A stretch of DNA of 63,894 nt, from positions 1 to 63,894 of the forward strand of contig CALGNX010000024.1 in assembly GCA_937958265.1 (NCBI GenBank). The letters run 5' to 3'. Each line of letters begins with the position of its first letter. The stretch's first letter is position 1. This DNA is from an uncultured Algibacter sp. Its GTDB lineage: Bacteria; Bacteroidota; Bacteroidia; Flavobacteriales; Flavobacteriaceae. The position numbers and the translations under genes are program-made. Positions 1-9,504 of this stretch are shown piece after piece. A model generated the notes under the pieces. The model did not search any database, was not told the origin of the DNA, and saw only the letters and a program-made list of their open reading frames with translations.

Positions 1-315
1 AAGCTTTAAAACCTCGTATATTTTGTCGAAATTTGATAAAAAGTTGTGCATGTTAGATTGTTGTGTGGTAACTACAATTTACTGCTATATAGCAGAATGT
101 TCAACTTTTTTATTCTTTAAATCATAATGCACAACGGGTTACATTAAATAGTTTTAAAAACGCAAATGTATATAGAGCTTAAGTTTTTAATCGAAAACCA
201 TAAATATAGACATACTAGCTATTGGCTTAATACATTAGAACTACTTAATGGTGAGCATAAAATTCTTAACAGTATTACTCACCCTTAATTTTATGTTGTT
301 AGTTGTCTTAAAAAT
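1..315. other. Left-edge noncoding stretch
   Basis: No convincing gene is visible. The stretch is AT-rich and lies downstream of the DUF4199 gene, which ends at 316 on the minus strand. The only notable element is a perfect 14-bp palindrome, CTGCTATATAGCAG, at 82-95, which could be an operator or a small hairpin. Confidence 0.5.
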
Positions 316-747
316 TTACATAACCGTTAAAGCTGAAACAACCGAGGTTGCAAAACCCATTATGGCAACTACAAAAGCTACCATACCAACATTTGAATTA
401 AATCCGCCGTTCATGGTTTCCAATAATTGATATATAAAATCCAAGTTAATTTCGGTTGCATAAATTAAAAAGAAAGCCGCAAAACAAATAGTCCCAACAA
501 AACCGGCTATAATACCTGTTTTAAATCCTTCGGTATAAGAGAAATCTGTTAGGTTTTGGAGTTTAGCTACTCTTACTGTCTCATAAATTGCCAAACTCGA
601 TATAATAGCATTAAAAAAACTATATACCGGGTTGCTTTGCTTCTCAACTAAAGCTAATATTAGAAAACACGCTATTAAAACAGCGCTGTTGGCTAAGCCA
701 AAACATATTGGTAAGGATAAATTTTTTATATGTTTTTTTTGATTCAT
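316..747 (-). CDS. DUF4199-family membrane protein
   Basis: A small integral membrane protein of about 143 residues with four hydrophobic segments. The order, with a short loop containing FSYTEGFKTG after the second segment and a paired-helix C-terminus, matches the DUF4199 family common in Bacteroidota. The family has no known function. I start at the methionine of MNQKKHIKN because it puts lysines before the first membrane helix; an upstream in-frame ATG at 768 would add seven unremarkable residues. It stands alone, with the HMA gene divergent to it. Confidence 0.65.
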   Translation of the reverse strand: MNQKKHIKNLSLPICFGLANSAVLIACFLILALVEKQSNPVYSFFNAIISSLAIYETVRVAKLQNLTDFSYTEGFKTGIIAGFVGTICFAAFFLIYATEINLDFIYQLLETMNGGFNSNVGMVAFVVAIMGFATSVVSALTVM

Positions 748-856
748 ACACAACCCGTCAAAAAACATTAGCTAATTTCAACTATAAAGTCTTTTAGTAT
801 AATTTAAAAAATCTATATTTAGTAAATTTGCTATTATAATATTAAAACACAGAGGA

Positions 857-1237
857 ATGAAATCGATAAAAATAAGTTTAACGCTTGCAGTAGTTGCCAC
901 TTTAACTTTGTGCTGTAAACACGATGTAGACCCAGAGGTAAAAACTATTAAAATTGAAGAGGAACTTGTAAAGACAGTAGATCCTAATGCCAACTATGCT
1001 AAAGCAGAATTTACTATTAATGGTATGACCTGCCAAATAGGTTGTGCAGCGACTATCCAAAAGCGTATTTTAAAAATGGATGGCGTAAAATCTGCAATTG
1101 TAAATTTTGAAAAAAAACTAGCTAGAGTTGAATATAATGATGCCAAGGTTACGCCTACAATACTAGAAGAAGCTGTTACCAATGTATCCAACACATATAA
1201 AGTTAGCGACATGAAAACGGTAAAAAATTTTAAATAG
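857..1237 (+). CDS. HMA-domain putative lipoprotein (metal binding)
   Basis: 126 residues. A lipoprotein-type signal (hydrophobic stretch ending LTLCCKH, Cys about 19-20) is followed by a ~30-residue linker and a heavy-metal-associated (HMA) ferredoxin-like domain at about 50-115. The metal loop reads GMTCQIGC, so the two cysteines are separated by three residues (CxxxC) instead of the CxxC of CopZ/ATX1. A periplasmic or membrane-anchored role in copper or other soft-metal handling is inferred. No cation-transporting ATPase is adjacent. Confidence 0.7.
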   Translation: MKSIKISLTLAVVATLTLCCKHDVDPEVKTIKIEEELVKTVDPNANYAKAEFTINGMTCQIGCAATIQKRILKMDGVKSAIVNFEKKLARVEYNDAKVTPTILEEAVTNVSNTYKVSDMKTVKNFK

Positions 1238-1355
1238 AAGAAACCATACGTTTCAAGTCTTAAAATCTTAAAAAGGTTTAATACAGAATAACGAACAAGA
1301 CACCCGCTTTAATAGGGTATAAAAATCGTTAAAAACCTTAAGAAACACTTACCAC

Positions 1356-1390
1356 AAAGATCTACCAAATTAAAAAACTGGTAGATCTTT
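1356..1390. terminator. Hairpin between HMA gene and gldD
   Basis: Perfect 12-bp inverted repeat AAAGATCTACCA / TGGTAGATCTTT with an 11-nt loop. It lies between the convergent HMA gene and gldD, so it probably terminates one or both transcripts. The following T-runs are short. Confidence 0.55.
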
Positions 1391-1394
1391 AATT

Positions 1395-2003
1395 TTACCT
1401 CCACTGGATAGACTCCATAATACGTTCAATATCTTTTTGAAGGTAATTGGCTGCAGGTAAAATGGAATCGTAATTAGGTTTGGCTTTAAAGTATAAAGAG
1501 CCTGTTAAGAAATGATTTGTACTATCTGTAATGTAAAACTGTACAGGCGATGCTACATTTCCCTTTACCTCAGATAACACCCCATAAACTTTTCTTTGAT
1601 TATCTTCAAATGGGTACTTAGGCATTTCGTCTGCCTTTCTAACATGCTCCAACGTTAGTTTTTGAGCATCTCTTAAGAAATCTTGTAAATTATTTTTGTT
1701 GTTTTTAATGGCTTTATAAGTTAAAAAAATTGTTCCTTTTAAAGCAGGGTACTCTAAATTAATACCATAACTTTCTGTAACAGAGCTTAATGTTTTTAAA
1801 AGTACATTTTCTGCCAACACATTTTTATCAAAATCGAATGGGAGGTCTAAATTAGCGTTTACGTATTGTGCTTTAGCATACTCTAAGCGTAATTTCGCAT
1901 TAGGTTTTGGCTTGTAGTCTTGATTTACGCAAGACAAGAACTGAAATATGAAAAGCAGTAAAACACTTTTAAGTAAGTACATATATTTTGTATTAACTAG
2001 CAT
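1395..2003 (-). CDS. gldD: Gliding motility lipoprotein GldD
   Basis: 202 residues with a lipoprotein signal (hydrophobic FIFQFLSC, lipobox Cys about residue 25) and the GldD body, including the PFDFD segment, a central LEYPALKGTIFLTY and a C-terminal YLQKDIERIMESIQWR. GldD is required for gliding and T9SS function in Flavobacterium and is membrane-attached. It overlaps the end of gldE by 11 bp, the conserved gldE-gldD arrangement. A second start at 1982 would give a shorter signal peptide and is equally possible. Confidence 0.85.
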   Translation of the reverse strand: MLVNTKYMYLLKSVLLLFIFQFLSCVNQDYKPKPNAKLRLEYAKAQYVNANLDLPFDFDKNVLAENVLLKTLSSVTESYGINLEYPALKGTIFLTYKAIKNNKNNLQDFLRDAQKLTLEHVRKADEMPKYPFEDNQRKVYGVLSEVKGNVASPVQFYITDSTNHFLTGSLYFKAKPNYDSILPAANYLQKDIERIMESIQWR

Positions 2004-3327
2004 AATTTTCTATTTCCGAATTTTCTAATATAGTAAATTTAACGAGCTTAATACGTTTTTTATCTAACGCCTCGATAGTAAAAACGTAATTTTTAAATTT
2101 TACTTTGCTGTTTAACTTTGGAAAACTACCTGATGTTTCTAAAACAAAACCTGCAATGGTTTCTGCTTCACCTTTGTTTTCCTCAAAAACAGTATCATCC
2201 TCTAATTTTAGAATTTTATAAAAGTCTTTTAAGGCTGTTTTACCTTCAAACACATAATTATTGTCATCTAATTTTGAAAACGTTAAATCATCATCGTCAA
2301 ACTCATCACTAATATCTCCAACAATTTCTTCAATAATATCCTCTAACGATATTAACCCCGATGTACCTCCGTACTCATCAACAACTACAGCTAAATGGAC
2401 CTTCTTTTCTTGAAATTCTGCCATTAAATCGTCGAGCTTTTTATTTTCAGGAACAAAAAATGGCTCGCGTAATAAAGTTGTCCAATCAAACTGTTTTCTA
2501 TCAATGTAAGGCAGTAAATCTTTAACGTATAAAATACCCTCAATAGCATCCATATTATCCCGATATACTGGAATTCTTGAGTAGCCATTTTCAATAATTT
2601 GAGGTATAATATCTAGATATTTGTCCTCAATTTTTAAAGCAAAAATATCAATTCGAGGGCGCATAGCTTGTTTTGTATCTGTATTACCAAAAGATACAAT
2701 GCCTTGTAAAATTTTATGCTCTTCCTTAGTGGTATCTTCCTTGCTGGTTAGCTCCAATGCCTGCGATAATTGATCGATACTTAAGTTTGATTTTTGCTTT
2801 CCTAATTTACTGTGAATTCCAAGGGTTACGCTACGCATGGGTAAACTAATTGGCGATAGTAAAACATCTAACACCTTAAGCGGATAAGCCATTAGTGTAG
2901 CAAACTTTAGGTTATTTCTACTTGCATAAATTTTAGGCAATATTTCTCCAAAAAGCAGAATTAAAAAGGTAACGACTACAACCTCAACAAAAAACTTTAG
3001 TTTAGGGTTTACCATAGCACTAAACATAAAGTCGCCTAAAAAAGCAAACAAAATTACAATAGCTATATTTATAAAATTATTTGCTACTAAAATGGTGGCT
3101 AATAATTTTTTAGGACGCTCTAACAGTTGAGATATAATTTCGACACGTTTTATTTTTTGAGATAAGCCTGCCTCTACATCGCTCCTACTTAAAGAAAACA
3201 AGGCCACTTCTGCTCCAGAGATAAGGGCAGAACAAAATAAAAGCACAAACAATAATATGAAGCTGAAAACAACTGAAACATCAATTGCCATTATTAGGAA
3301 TAAAAAAGGTGTGGGGTCAGGATCCAA
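1993..3327 (-). CDS. gldE: Gliding motility-associated protein GldE (CNNM/CBS/CorC type)
   Basis: 444 residues: an N-terminal DUF21/CNNM membrane domain with about four helices (residues ~15-190), a CBS-domain pair (~205-335) and a C-terminal CorC/HlyC domain (~350-435). This is the hemolysin-like architecture of GldE, which assists GldD in gliding/T9SS. The start is TTG; the N-terminus DPDPTPFLFL resembles known GldE starts, so I prefer it over the ATG at 3291. It is co-oriented with ssb upstream and gldD downstream. Confidence 0.85.
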   Translation of the reverse strand: MDPDPTPFLFLIMAIDVSVVFSFILLFVLLFCSALISGAEVALFSLSRSDVEAGLSQKIKRVEIISQLLERPKKLLATILVANNFINIAIVILFAFLGDFMFSAMVNPKLKFFVEVVVVTFLILLFGEILPKIYASRNNLKFATLMAYPLKVLDVLLSPISLPMRSVTLGIHSKLGKQKSNLSIDQLSQALELTSKEDTTKEEHKILQGIVSFGNTDTKQAMRPRIDIFALKIEDKYLDIIPQIIENGYSRIPVYRDNMDAIEGILYVKDLLPYIDRKQFDWTTLLREPFFVPENKKLDDLMAEFQEKKVHLAVVVDEYGGTSGLISLEDIIEEIVGDISDEFDDDDLTFSKLDDNNYVFEGKTALKDFYKILKLEDDTVFEENKGEAETIAGFVLETSGSFPKLNSKVKFKNYVFTIEALDKKRIKLVKFTILENSEIENYAS

Positions 3328-3386
3328 TTGCTGGTGGTTTTGTTAAACATAAACTTATTAATGTTTGGTATTGGTAGTGCATGGTT

Positions 3387-3833
3387 TTAAAAAGGCAGGT
3401 CGTTTGTATTATCGCCTTTAGCTGTATTTATAGGTTTTTTATCTGCTGTAGTTTCCTGCTTATTCGATAGGTTTGCTGCATTATTTTCGCTCTCTTTTTT
3501 AGTTGTAAGAAAGGTAAACTCACTGCATTGAATTTCTGTGGCATACCTTTCCGTGCCCTTATCATCCAACCATTTTTTAGTTTTTATACGGCCTTCTATA
3601 TAAACTTTATCCCCTTTAGTTAAGTACTTTTCGCAAAGCTCTGCACCTTTATTTCGCACTACAATATTATGCCATTCTGTATTTGTAACGCGCTCGTTAG
3701 TTTGTTTACTCGTATAAGTTTCACTGGTGGCCAATGGAAACCTACCAACACAATTACCGCCTTCAAAATAATGCATTTTAACATCATCGCCCAGATTACC
3801 GATAAGCATAACTTTATTTAATGAACCTGCCAT
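3387..3833 (-). CDS. ssb: Single-stranded DNA-binding protein
   Basis: 148 residues. An OB fold begins with MAGSLNKVMLIGNLGDD and continues to about residue 110. A flexible acidic/asparagine-rich linker follows, ending in NDLPF, the SSB tail that recruits partner repair proteins. It coats ssDNA in replication and repair. It heads the ssb-gldE-gldD cluster; mutY, often found upstream of ssb in relatives, is absent here. An exact TAnnTTTG box sits 25 nt upstream. Confidence 0.93.
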   Translation of the reverse strand: MAGSLNKVMLIGNLGDDVKMHYFEGGNCVGRFPLATSETYTSKQTNERVTNTEWHNIVVRNKGAELCEKYLTKGDKVYIEGRIKTKKWLDDKGTERYATEIQCSEFTFLTTKKESENNAANLSNKQETTADKKPINTAKGDNTNDLPF

Positions 3834-3858
3834 AATTTATGTGTTTTTTAGTGGAATA

Positions 3859-3866
3859 CAAAAGTA
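3859..3866 (-). promoter_or_regulatory. -7 promoter box of ssb
   Basis: The minus strand reads TACTTTTG, an exact match to the Bacteroidota -7 consensus TAnnTTTG, 25 nt upstream of the ssb ATG. No clear -33 TTG is visible at the usual distance. Confidence 0.5.
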
Positions 3867-4030
3867 GCTAATTGCGCTTCATGTTTTTAAAATTACTGAA
3901 AAAAATATGATTGCAAACATAAAACTATTAAAAAATTACAGGACTACGTGTTGGGGTTTGCTTAACAATAGGTAATCGAATAAAAGGGACAGAATATTTT
4001 ATTGAAGCTTTTAGTTACCAAGGTTTTTTT

Positions 4031-4119
4031 GCGTTAGGGATTGTAATGAAAAGCCCACAGCGACCTTTTGGGAGTGCGGACTTGTAATGTAAAGCCCGAC
4101 CCTTTTCGGGTAACGCCCA
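4031..4119. repeat. Dispersed ~90-bp structured repeat, copy A
   Basis: Begins GCGTTAGGGATTGTAATG and ends GGGTAACGCCCA. The ends form an inverted repeat (GCGTTA/TAACGC). Inside, the motif TTGTAATG-[A/T]-AAAGCCC occurs twice as a direct repeat. A second copy with about 80% identity lies at 19863-19952. Both copies are intergenic, as expected for a REP-like element of unknown function. Confidence 0.75.
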
Positions 4120-4123
4120 TAGT

Positions 4124-4360
4124 CTATTTTTTTTTACGTTTTTGATTGTTGCGCATTTTATCTAAATTTTCTTTAGTGAGCATATAGTCTTCAAGCTTTT
4201 TTCCTTTCCAGTGGTGGTAAGAAAATAAAGGAAACACAACAAAAAATATAGCTAAAACACCAAAACCAATAAGTTTTTGGGCGTAGTTTACATTTAAAAT
4301 AAAACCTAAAGCTATACTTGTAAAAGCAGCAATGGTTAACATATAAATAATATTCCTCAT
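4124..4360 (-). CDS. Small two-helix membrane protein
   Basis: 78 residues: two hydrophobic helices (about 5-24 and 29-47) followed by a basic tail ending NNQKRKKK. It lies downstream of aspS in the same orientation, with the aspS terminator hairpin between them. No family function is recognisable; similar short proteins are annotated as hypothetical in flavobacteria. Confidence 0.6.
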   Translation of the reverse strand: MRNIIYMLTIAAFTSIALGFILNVNYAQKLIGFGVLAIFFVVFPLFSYHHWKGKKLEDYMLTKENLDKMRNNQKRKKK

Positions 4361-4403
4361 TAATAGTTTTTATTTAGTGCTTTTAGGCATATTTACAATG
4401 ACT

Positions 4404-4431
4404 AAAAAATCCTGCATTAAGCAGGATTTTA
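4404..4431 (-). terminator. aspS terminator
   Basis: On the minus strand AAAATCCTGC-TTAAT-GCAGGATTTTTT forms a stem of about ten pairs followed by six T, directly after the aspS stop codon. Confidence 0.8.
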
Positions 4432-4433
4432 AA

Positions 4434-6188
4434 TTACGATTTTAAACTTAGTTTTAAACTTAATTCTGTTAATTGCTCGTTGTCTATTGGTGCAGGAGCA
4501 TCTATCATAACATCGCGACCTGAGTTGTTTTTTGGGAATGCTATAAAATCTCGAATGGTTTCTTGGCCGCCTAAAATAGCAACTAATCTATCCAAACCAA
4601 AAGCTAAACCACCGTGTGGCGGCGCACCATACTCGAAAGCATCCATTAAAAAGCCAAATTGCGCTTTTGCTTCCTCATCGGAAAAGCCTAAATGCTTTAA
4701 CATTATAGCCTGTGTTTTTTTATCGTGAATTCTAATGGAGCCACCTCCTATTTCGTTTCCATTTAAAACCAAATCGTAGGCATTGGCCTTTACTTCACCA
4801 GGGTTAGTTTCCAATAATTCCAATTGTCCTGGTTTTGGCGATGTAAATGGGTGGTGCATGGCATGGTAATGGCCTGTTTCTTCATCTAACTCCAACAACG
4901 GAAAATCGATAACCCAGAGTGGTGCAAATACTTTAGGGTCTCTTAAACCTAAACGTGTTGCTAACTCCATACGTAGGGCACTTAATTGTGCGCGTACTTT
5001 ATTTTTATCGCCAGAAAGCACACATACTAAATCGCCTTTTTTTGCGCCTGTAATTTCTGCCCACTTGGCTAAATCGTCTTGATTGTAAAATTTATCTACT
5101 GAAGATTTGTAGCTTCCGTCCTCATTACAACGGCTATATATCATGCCTAAAGCACCAACTTGAGGGCGCTTTACCCAATCAATTAACTTATCAATTTCTT
5201 TTCTGGTATAACTGTTTCCGCCTGGTACGGCTATACCAACTACCAATTCGGCAGTATTAAAAACCTTAAAGTCTTTGTGCTGCGTAACTGCATTTAATTC
5301 GCCAAACTCCATACCAAAACGGATGTCTGGCTTATCGTTTCCATAAAGGCGCATCGCATCATCATAAAGCATTCTTGGAAATTTATCGATGGTAACACCG
5401 TTTACTTCTTTTAGTAAATGACGTGTTAACCCTTCAAAAGCATTTAATATATCCTCCTGCTCGATAAATGCCATTTCACAATCAATTTGTGTGAATTCGG
5501 GTTGTCTATCCGCTCGTAAATCTTCGTCTCTAAAACATTTTACAATTTGAAAATATTTATCCATTCCACCAACCATAAGCAATTGCTTAAAAGTTTGTGG
5601 CGATTGTGGTAATGCATAAAATTGACCTGCATTCATTCTAGAAGGCACAACAAAATCGCGAGCACCCTCGGGTGTAGATTTTATTAAATAAGGCGTTTCA
5701 ACCTCTATAAAATTTTGATTTGACAAATAATTTCGAACCTCCTGGGTTACTTTTGCCCTAAAAATCAAACTATCTTTTACTGGGTTACGCCGAATATCTA
5801 GGTAACGATACTTCATGCGTAAATCCTCTCCACCGTCCGTTTTATCTTCAATAGTAAAAGGTGGTAATAATGCCGCGTTTAAAATGGTTAGTTGCGAAAC
5901 TAAAATCTCAATATCGCCTGTTGGAATTTTCGAGTTTTTTGAGGCGCGCTCAATAACAGTACCTTTTACTTGTACAACAAATTCGCGTCCTAAACTTTCG
6001 GCTTGCTTAATTAAATCTTTAGAGGTGCGTTCTTCATCAAACACCAATTGCGTTATCCCATAGCGGTCGCGCAAATCTACCCACACAATAAAACCTTTAT
6101 TTCTAGTTTTTTGAACCCAACCTGCTAAGGTTACTTCTGTATTTATGTTTGCTGCATTTAATTCGCCGCAATTATGACTTCTGTACAT
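4434..6188 (-). CDS. aspS: Aspartyl-tRNA synthetase
   Basis: 584 residues, the size of bacterial class IIb AspRS. An N-terminal OB anticodon-binding domain ([23 protein letters not shown]) is followed by class II motifs: [18 protein letters not shown] (motif 2), the bacterial GAD insertion, and the C-terminal [14 protein letters not shown] (motif 3). It charges tRNA-Asp in the cytoplasm. It is a single gene with its own -7 box upstream and terminator downstream. Confidence 0.97.
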   Translation of the reverse strand: MYRSHNCGELNAANINTEVTLAGWVQKTRNKGFIVWVDLRDRYGITQLVFDEERTSKDLIKQAESLGREFVVQVKGTVIERASKNSKIPTGDIEILVSQLTILNAALLPPFTIEDKTDGGEDLRMKYRYLDIRRNPVKDSLIFRAKVTQEVRNYLSNQNFIEVETPYLIKSTPEGARDFVVPSRMNAGQFYALPQSPQTFKQLLMVGGMDKYFQIVKCFRDEDLRADRQPEFTQIDCEMAFIEQEDILNAFEGLTRHLLKEVNGVTIDKFPRMLYDDAMRLYGNDKPDIRFGMEFGELNAVTQHKDFKVFNTAELVVGIAVPGGNSYTRKEIDKLIDWVKRPQVGALGMIYSRCNEDGSYKSSVDKFYNQDDLAKWAEITGAKKGDLVCVLSGDKNKVRAQLSALRMELATRLGLRDPKVFAPLWVIDFPLLELDEETGHYHAMHHPFTSPKPGQLELLETNPGEVKANAYDLVLNGNEIGGGSIRIHDKKTQAIMLKHLGFSDEEAKAQFGFLMDAFEYGAPPHGGLAFGLDRLVAILGGQETIRDFIAFPKNNSGRDVMIDAPAPIDNEQLTELSLKLSLKS

Positions 6189-6206
6189 GTTGTTATTTTA
6201 GAAGCA

Positions 6207-6214
6207 CAAATTTA
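6207..6214 (-). promoter_or_regulatory. -7 promoter box of aspS
   Basis: Minus-strand TAAATTTG matches TAnnTTTG exactly and lies 18 nt before the aspS ATG. No clear -33 TTG is seen. Confidence 0.5.
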
Positions 6215-6362
6215 ACTAAATACATAAAACGGACTAATTTTAAAATTTATTTTTTTTAAAAGCATGTAACTGTTAAAAATGTATAAAACAGCATATTTTA
6301 CCTGTATTTAAGATATCCTAAAATTCATTAATTATATTAATAAATACATTTTTAACACTACC

Positions 6363-6370
6363 TATTTTTG
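6363..6370 (+). promoter_or_regulatory. Candidate -7 box of TonB-dependent receptor gene
   Basis: TATTTTTG matches TAnnTTTG exactly, 72 nt upstream of the receptor ATG at 6443, implying a short 5' leader. Confidence 0.4.
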
Positions 6371-6442
6371 TGATATTATAAGGCCTTTCAAAGCGTGGTA
6401 TATTTAACTTAGCCATCACTAATCCAATAAATAATTTATATT

Positions 6443-9265
6443 ATGTTTAAACTCTTAAAATCGAAATTATTGCTATTCTTAATGTTCGTTGGGCTATCCA
6501 CAACATTAATAGCACAAGATGTTTCTGGAATTGTTACCGATGAAACTGGACCACTGCCTGGTGTATCTGTAATTGTAAAAGGAACAACCACAGGAACAAC
6601 AACAGATTTTGATGGTAGATATTCGATTAAAGCGAAAACGGGCGATATGCTTATATTTTCATATGTAGGATACGACACCAAAAGAATTGCCGTTACTACC
6701 GAAAAATTAAATGTTGTTTTAGAATCTGGCGTATCCTTAAATGAAATTGTACTTATTGGATCTCGTACAGCACCAAGAAGTAATGCAGATACACCTTTAC
6801 CTGTTGATGTGGTAGGTGTTAAAGAATTAACCTCTACAGGTCAAATTACTTTTGATAAAGCGCTACAATATAGAATCCCGTCTTTTAATACAGTACAAAC
6901 ACCTGTAAATGATGCTACATCTTTATTAGATCCTTATGAAATTAGAAATATGGGACCAAGTAGAACGTTAATCCTTATTAATGGTAAACGAAAAAATTTA
7001 AGTGCTTTATTATACACACAAACCTCTCCAGGTCGTGGCGAAACAGGGGCTGATATTTCTGCTATCCCAACAGATGCTATTAAGCGCGTTGAAATTTTAA
7101 GAGATGGCGCTTCTGCACAATATGGCTCGGATGCTATTGCAGGTGTAATGAATGTAATTCTTAAAGATTCATACAACGCCGGATCTGCAACCTTAAGAAC
7201 GGGTATTACATCTGAAGGTGATGGTGAAATGTTTGGCGTAAGTGTAAATAATGGTACGACTATTGGCGGAGATAAAGGTTTTTTAAACTATACTATTGAT
7301 TTCTCTAAAGTTAATTTATCTAACAGACCTGGCGATGTAAATGCCGTAGCTGAAGCAGATCCAGATTTAGGATTTGGTGCTGATTTAGGTTTTGTTCAAG
7401 AATTTTTAGGTAGAAGACCAGATGCTGGTAATATTAATGGTGCTCCAGAGACTGCCTCTTCAAAATTCTTAATAAATGGTGGTTTCGATTTAAATGAAAA
7501 CTCAGAACTTTATTTTAACTCTGCTTATGTTTTTAAAAAGGTAAATAGTTTTGCCAATTACAGAACGCCTTACTGGAGAACTTTAGATGATTTTCCTTAT
7601 TTAGCTGATTTTTTCCCAGGTAACAACCCAACAACCGATGGTGGTTATGATGGTTACGTACCAACTTTTGAAGGTTTATTAAATGATTACAATGGTACTA
7701 TTGGAATTAAAACCAATATTAACGACTGGAATATAGATTTAAGTTATACAACTGGTGGAAACACACAAACATACAGAGTAAACCAATCTCACAATAGAAA
7801 CTTTGTATTTTCTCCATCAACCTGGATTGATGCTAATGATAATGGTAGCATAGATGATGGCGAAATTACTGAAGGGTCTCAATTATACAGAGAAAACAGC
7901 CCACAATCGTTCGATCCAGGAGGAACACGTTTTACACACAATGTAGGAAATATTGATATTTCTAGACTACTTTCAGACAAAGTAAGTATTGGTTTTGGAG
8001 CAGAGTTTAGAAACGAAACTTTTGAGGTTATAGAGGGTGTTTTATCATCGTACGATGGTGGTGGTGCAGACTCATTTGCTGGTAATAGTCCGGAAAATTC
8101 AGGGAAATTTAATCGTTATAATATAGGTGGTTATTTTTCTATTGATTATGATGTAAGTGATGCTTTTTTAATAAGTGGTACGGCACGAACTGAAAATTAT
8201 TCGGATTTTGGAAATACATTCGTTTACAAATTAAGTTCGCGTTTAAAGATACTAGAAGATAAGTTAACAGCTAGAGCTTCTTTATCATCAGGTTTCAGAG
8301 CACCAACATTACACCAAATTTACACACAAAAAGCACAGTACAGTTTTGTACCTGGACAAGGTATTCAAGTTGGAGGCTTAGTAAATAATGTATCTACTCA
8401 GGCAAAACTTTTGGGCATACCTACTTTAGATGCTGAAACTTCAAACAACTTTACTATTGGCCTTGGTGGTAAACTAACCAACAACCTAAGTTTTACTGTA
8501 GATTATTATAACATTGCAGTACAAGACCGAATTGTACTAGGTTCTGAAATTGGCCCAAGTGGAGATGATACTAACCCATTAGACATTCTTTTAGCAGAAA
8601 ACAACTTATCAGACATTAGCTTTTTCTCTAACGCTATAGATACAAAAACCTCTGGTATTGATGTGGTACTTAGCCAAAAAAACTTACGTATTGGAGAAGG
8701 TAAATTGGGTTTAAATTTATCTGGAAACTACACCATTCAGAACGAAAGAGACGGTGCGGTTAAAGATATTCCTTTAGTTGCTAATTCCGGTCAATCTGTT
8801 GTTAACGCTACTCAAGAAGCTTTATTTTTCACCTCTAGACCACAAACAAAATGGATTTTAGGTGCAACCTATGATATTAATAAATTTGGCTTTTCTTTAA
8901 ATAACACATATTTTGGTAAAACAATATTTAAACAACAAGGTTTGGATAGCAACTTAAGAACAGAGTTTACACCAAAAGTGGTTACAGATTTAGCTGTTAA
9001 TTTTAATGCAACAGAAAAATTAACAATTTCATTAAACGTTAACAACCTATTAAATGTATTACCAGAATGGAATTTTAAAGCAGAAAATGCTGCTGGCCAA
9101 GCTATAATTGATGACACTACCATTACATCAACTGGTCAAACAGCACTTCAAAACAATTCTGATTTAATTACCTTTAACCAACGTTATTCTCAAATGACGT
9201 ATGATGGGTACCACTTTAATCAATTTGGTACTATGTTTAATTTATCATTAAACTACAGGTTCTAA
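6443..9265 (+). CDS. TonB-dependent receptor with carboxypeptidase-regulatory-like domain
   Basis: 940 residues. A signal peptide ending in LSTTLIAQ precedes a CarbopepD_reg-like domain (GTTTGTTTDFDGRYSIKAKTGD, ~25-95), the plug (~105-240, with the NGKRKN loop and RVEILRDGASAQYGSDAIAGV) and a 22-strand-type barrel ending in SLNYRF. It imports an unknown ligand across the outer membrane using TonB energy. No SusD partner follows; a strong terminator closes the transcript, so it is a stand-alone receptor. The substrate cannot be inferred from sequence. Confidence 0.9.
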   Translation: MFKLLKSKLLLFLMFVGLSTTLIAQDVSGIVTDETGPLPGVSVIVKGTTTGTTTDFDGRYSIKAKTGDMLIFSYVGYDTKRIAVTTEKLNVVLESGVSLNEIVLIGSRTAPRSNADTPLPVDVVGVKELTSTGQITFDKALQYRIPSFNTVQTPVNDATSLLDPYEIRNMGPSRTLILINGKRKNLSALLYTQTSPGRGETGADISAIPTDAIKRVEILRDGASAQYGSDAIAGVMNVILKDSYNAGSATLRTGITSEGDGEMFGVSVNNGTTIGGDKGFLNYTIDFSKVNLSNRPGDVNAVAEADPDLGFGADLGFVQEFLGRRPDAGNINGAPETASSKFLINGGFDLNENSELYFNSAYVFKKVNSFANYRTPYWRTLDDFPYLADFFPGNNPTTDGGYDGYVPTFEGLLNDYNGTIGIKTNINDWNIDLSYTTGGNTQTYRVNQSHNRNFVFSPSTWIDANDNGSIDDGEITEGSQLYRENSPQSFDPGGTRFTHNVGNIDISRLLSDKVSIGFGAEFRNETFEVIEGVLSSYDGGGADSFAGNSPENSGKFNRYNIGGYFSIDYDVSDAFLISGTARTENYSDFGNTFVYKLSSRLKILEDKLTARASLSSGFRAPTLHQIYTQKAQYSFVPGQGIQVGGLVNNVSTQAKLLGIPTLDAETSNNFTIGLGGKLTNNLSFTVDYYNIAVQDRIVLGSEIGPSGDDTNPLDILLAENNLSDISFFSNAIDTKTSGIDVVLSQKNLRIGEGKLGLNLSGNYTIQNERDGAVKDIPLVANSGQSVVNATQEALFFTSRPQTKWILGATYDINKFGFSLNNTYFGKTIFKQQGLDSNLRTEFTPKVVTDLAVNFNATEKLTISLNVNNLLNVLPEWNFKAENAAGQAIIDDTTITSTGQTALQNNSDLITFNQRYSQMTYDGYHFNQFGTMFNLSLNYRF

Positions 9266-9295
9266 TCTTAGAACACATAATAAAAGTAAATAAAA

Positions 9296-9329
9296 AATGC
9301 TACTCAATGTTGAGTAGCATTTTTTTTTG
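9296..9329 (+). terminator. Terminator of TonB-dependent receptor gene
   Basis: ATGCTACTCAA-TG-TTGAGTAGCAT is a perfect 11-bp stem with a tiny loop, followed by nine T. Confidence 0.9.
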
Positions 9330-9475
9330 TTTTTAATTTTATAACACTATTTACAAAAAACATTAAATCTAATTTCAATATAATATGCTAATAACCATAT
9401 AGTAGTTTAGCCTTTAATTTTTAAAACACATTACAAAACATAAAACTCAAATTATTTTAAAAATAAAAAATTATG

Positions 9476-9483
9476 TAAATTTG
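9476..9483 (+). promoter_or_regulatory. -7 promoter box of pyrH
   Basis: TAAATTTG is an exact TAnnTTTG match, 21 nt before the ATG at 9505. It also argues against the upstream in-frame start at 9481, which would lie inside this box. Confidence 0.55.
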
Positions 9484-9504
9484 TGCAACTTCATTAAACG
9501 ACTT

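Noticed and set aside
9481-9504. An upstream in-frame start for pyrH (TTG at 9481)
   Set aside because: It overlaps the exact TAAATTTG promoter box, and the extra eight residues are not part of UMP kinase. The ATG at 9505 gives the family's usual start.
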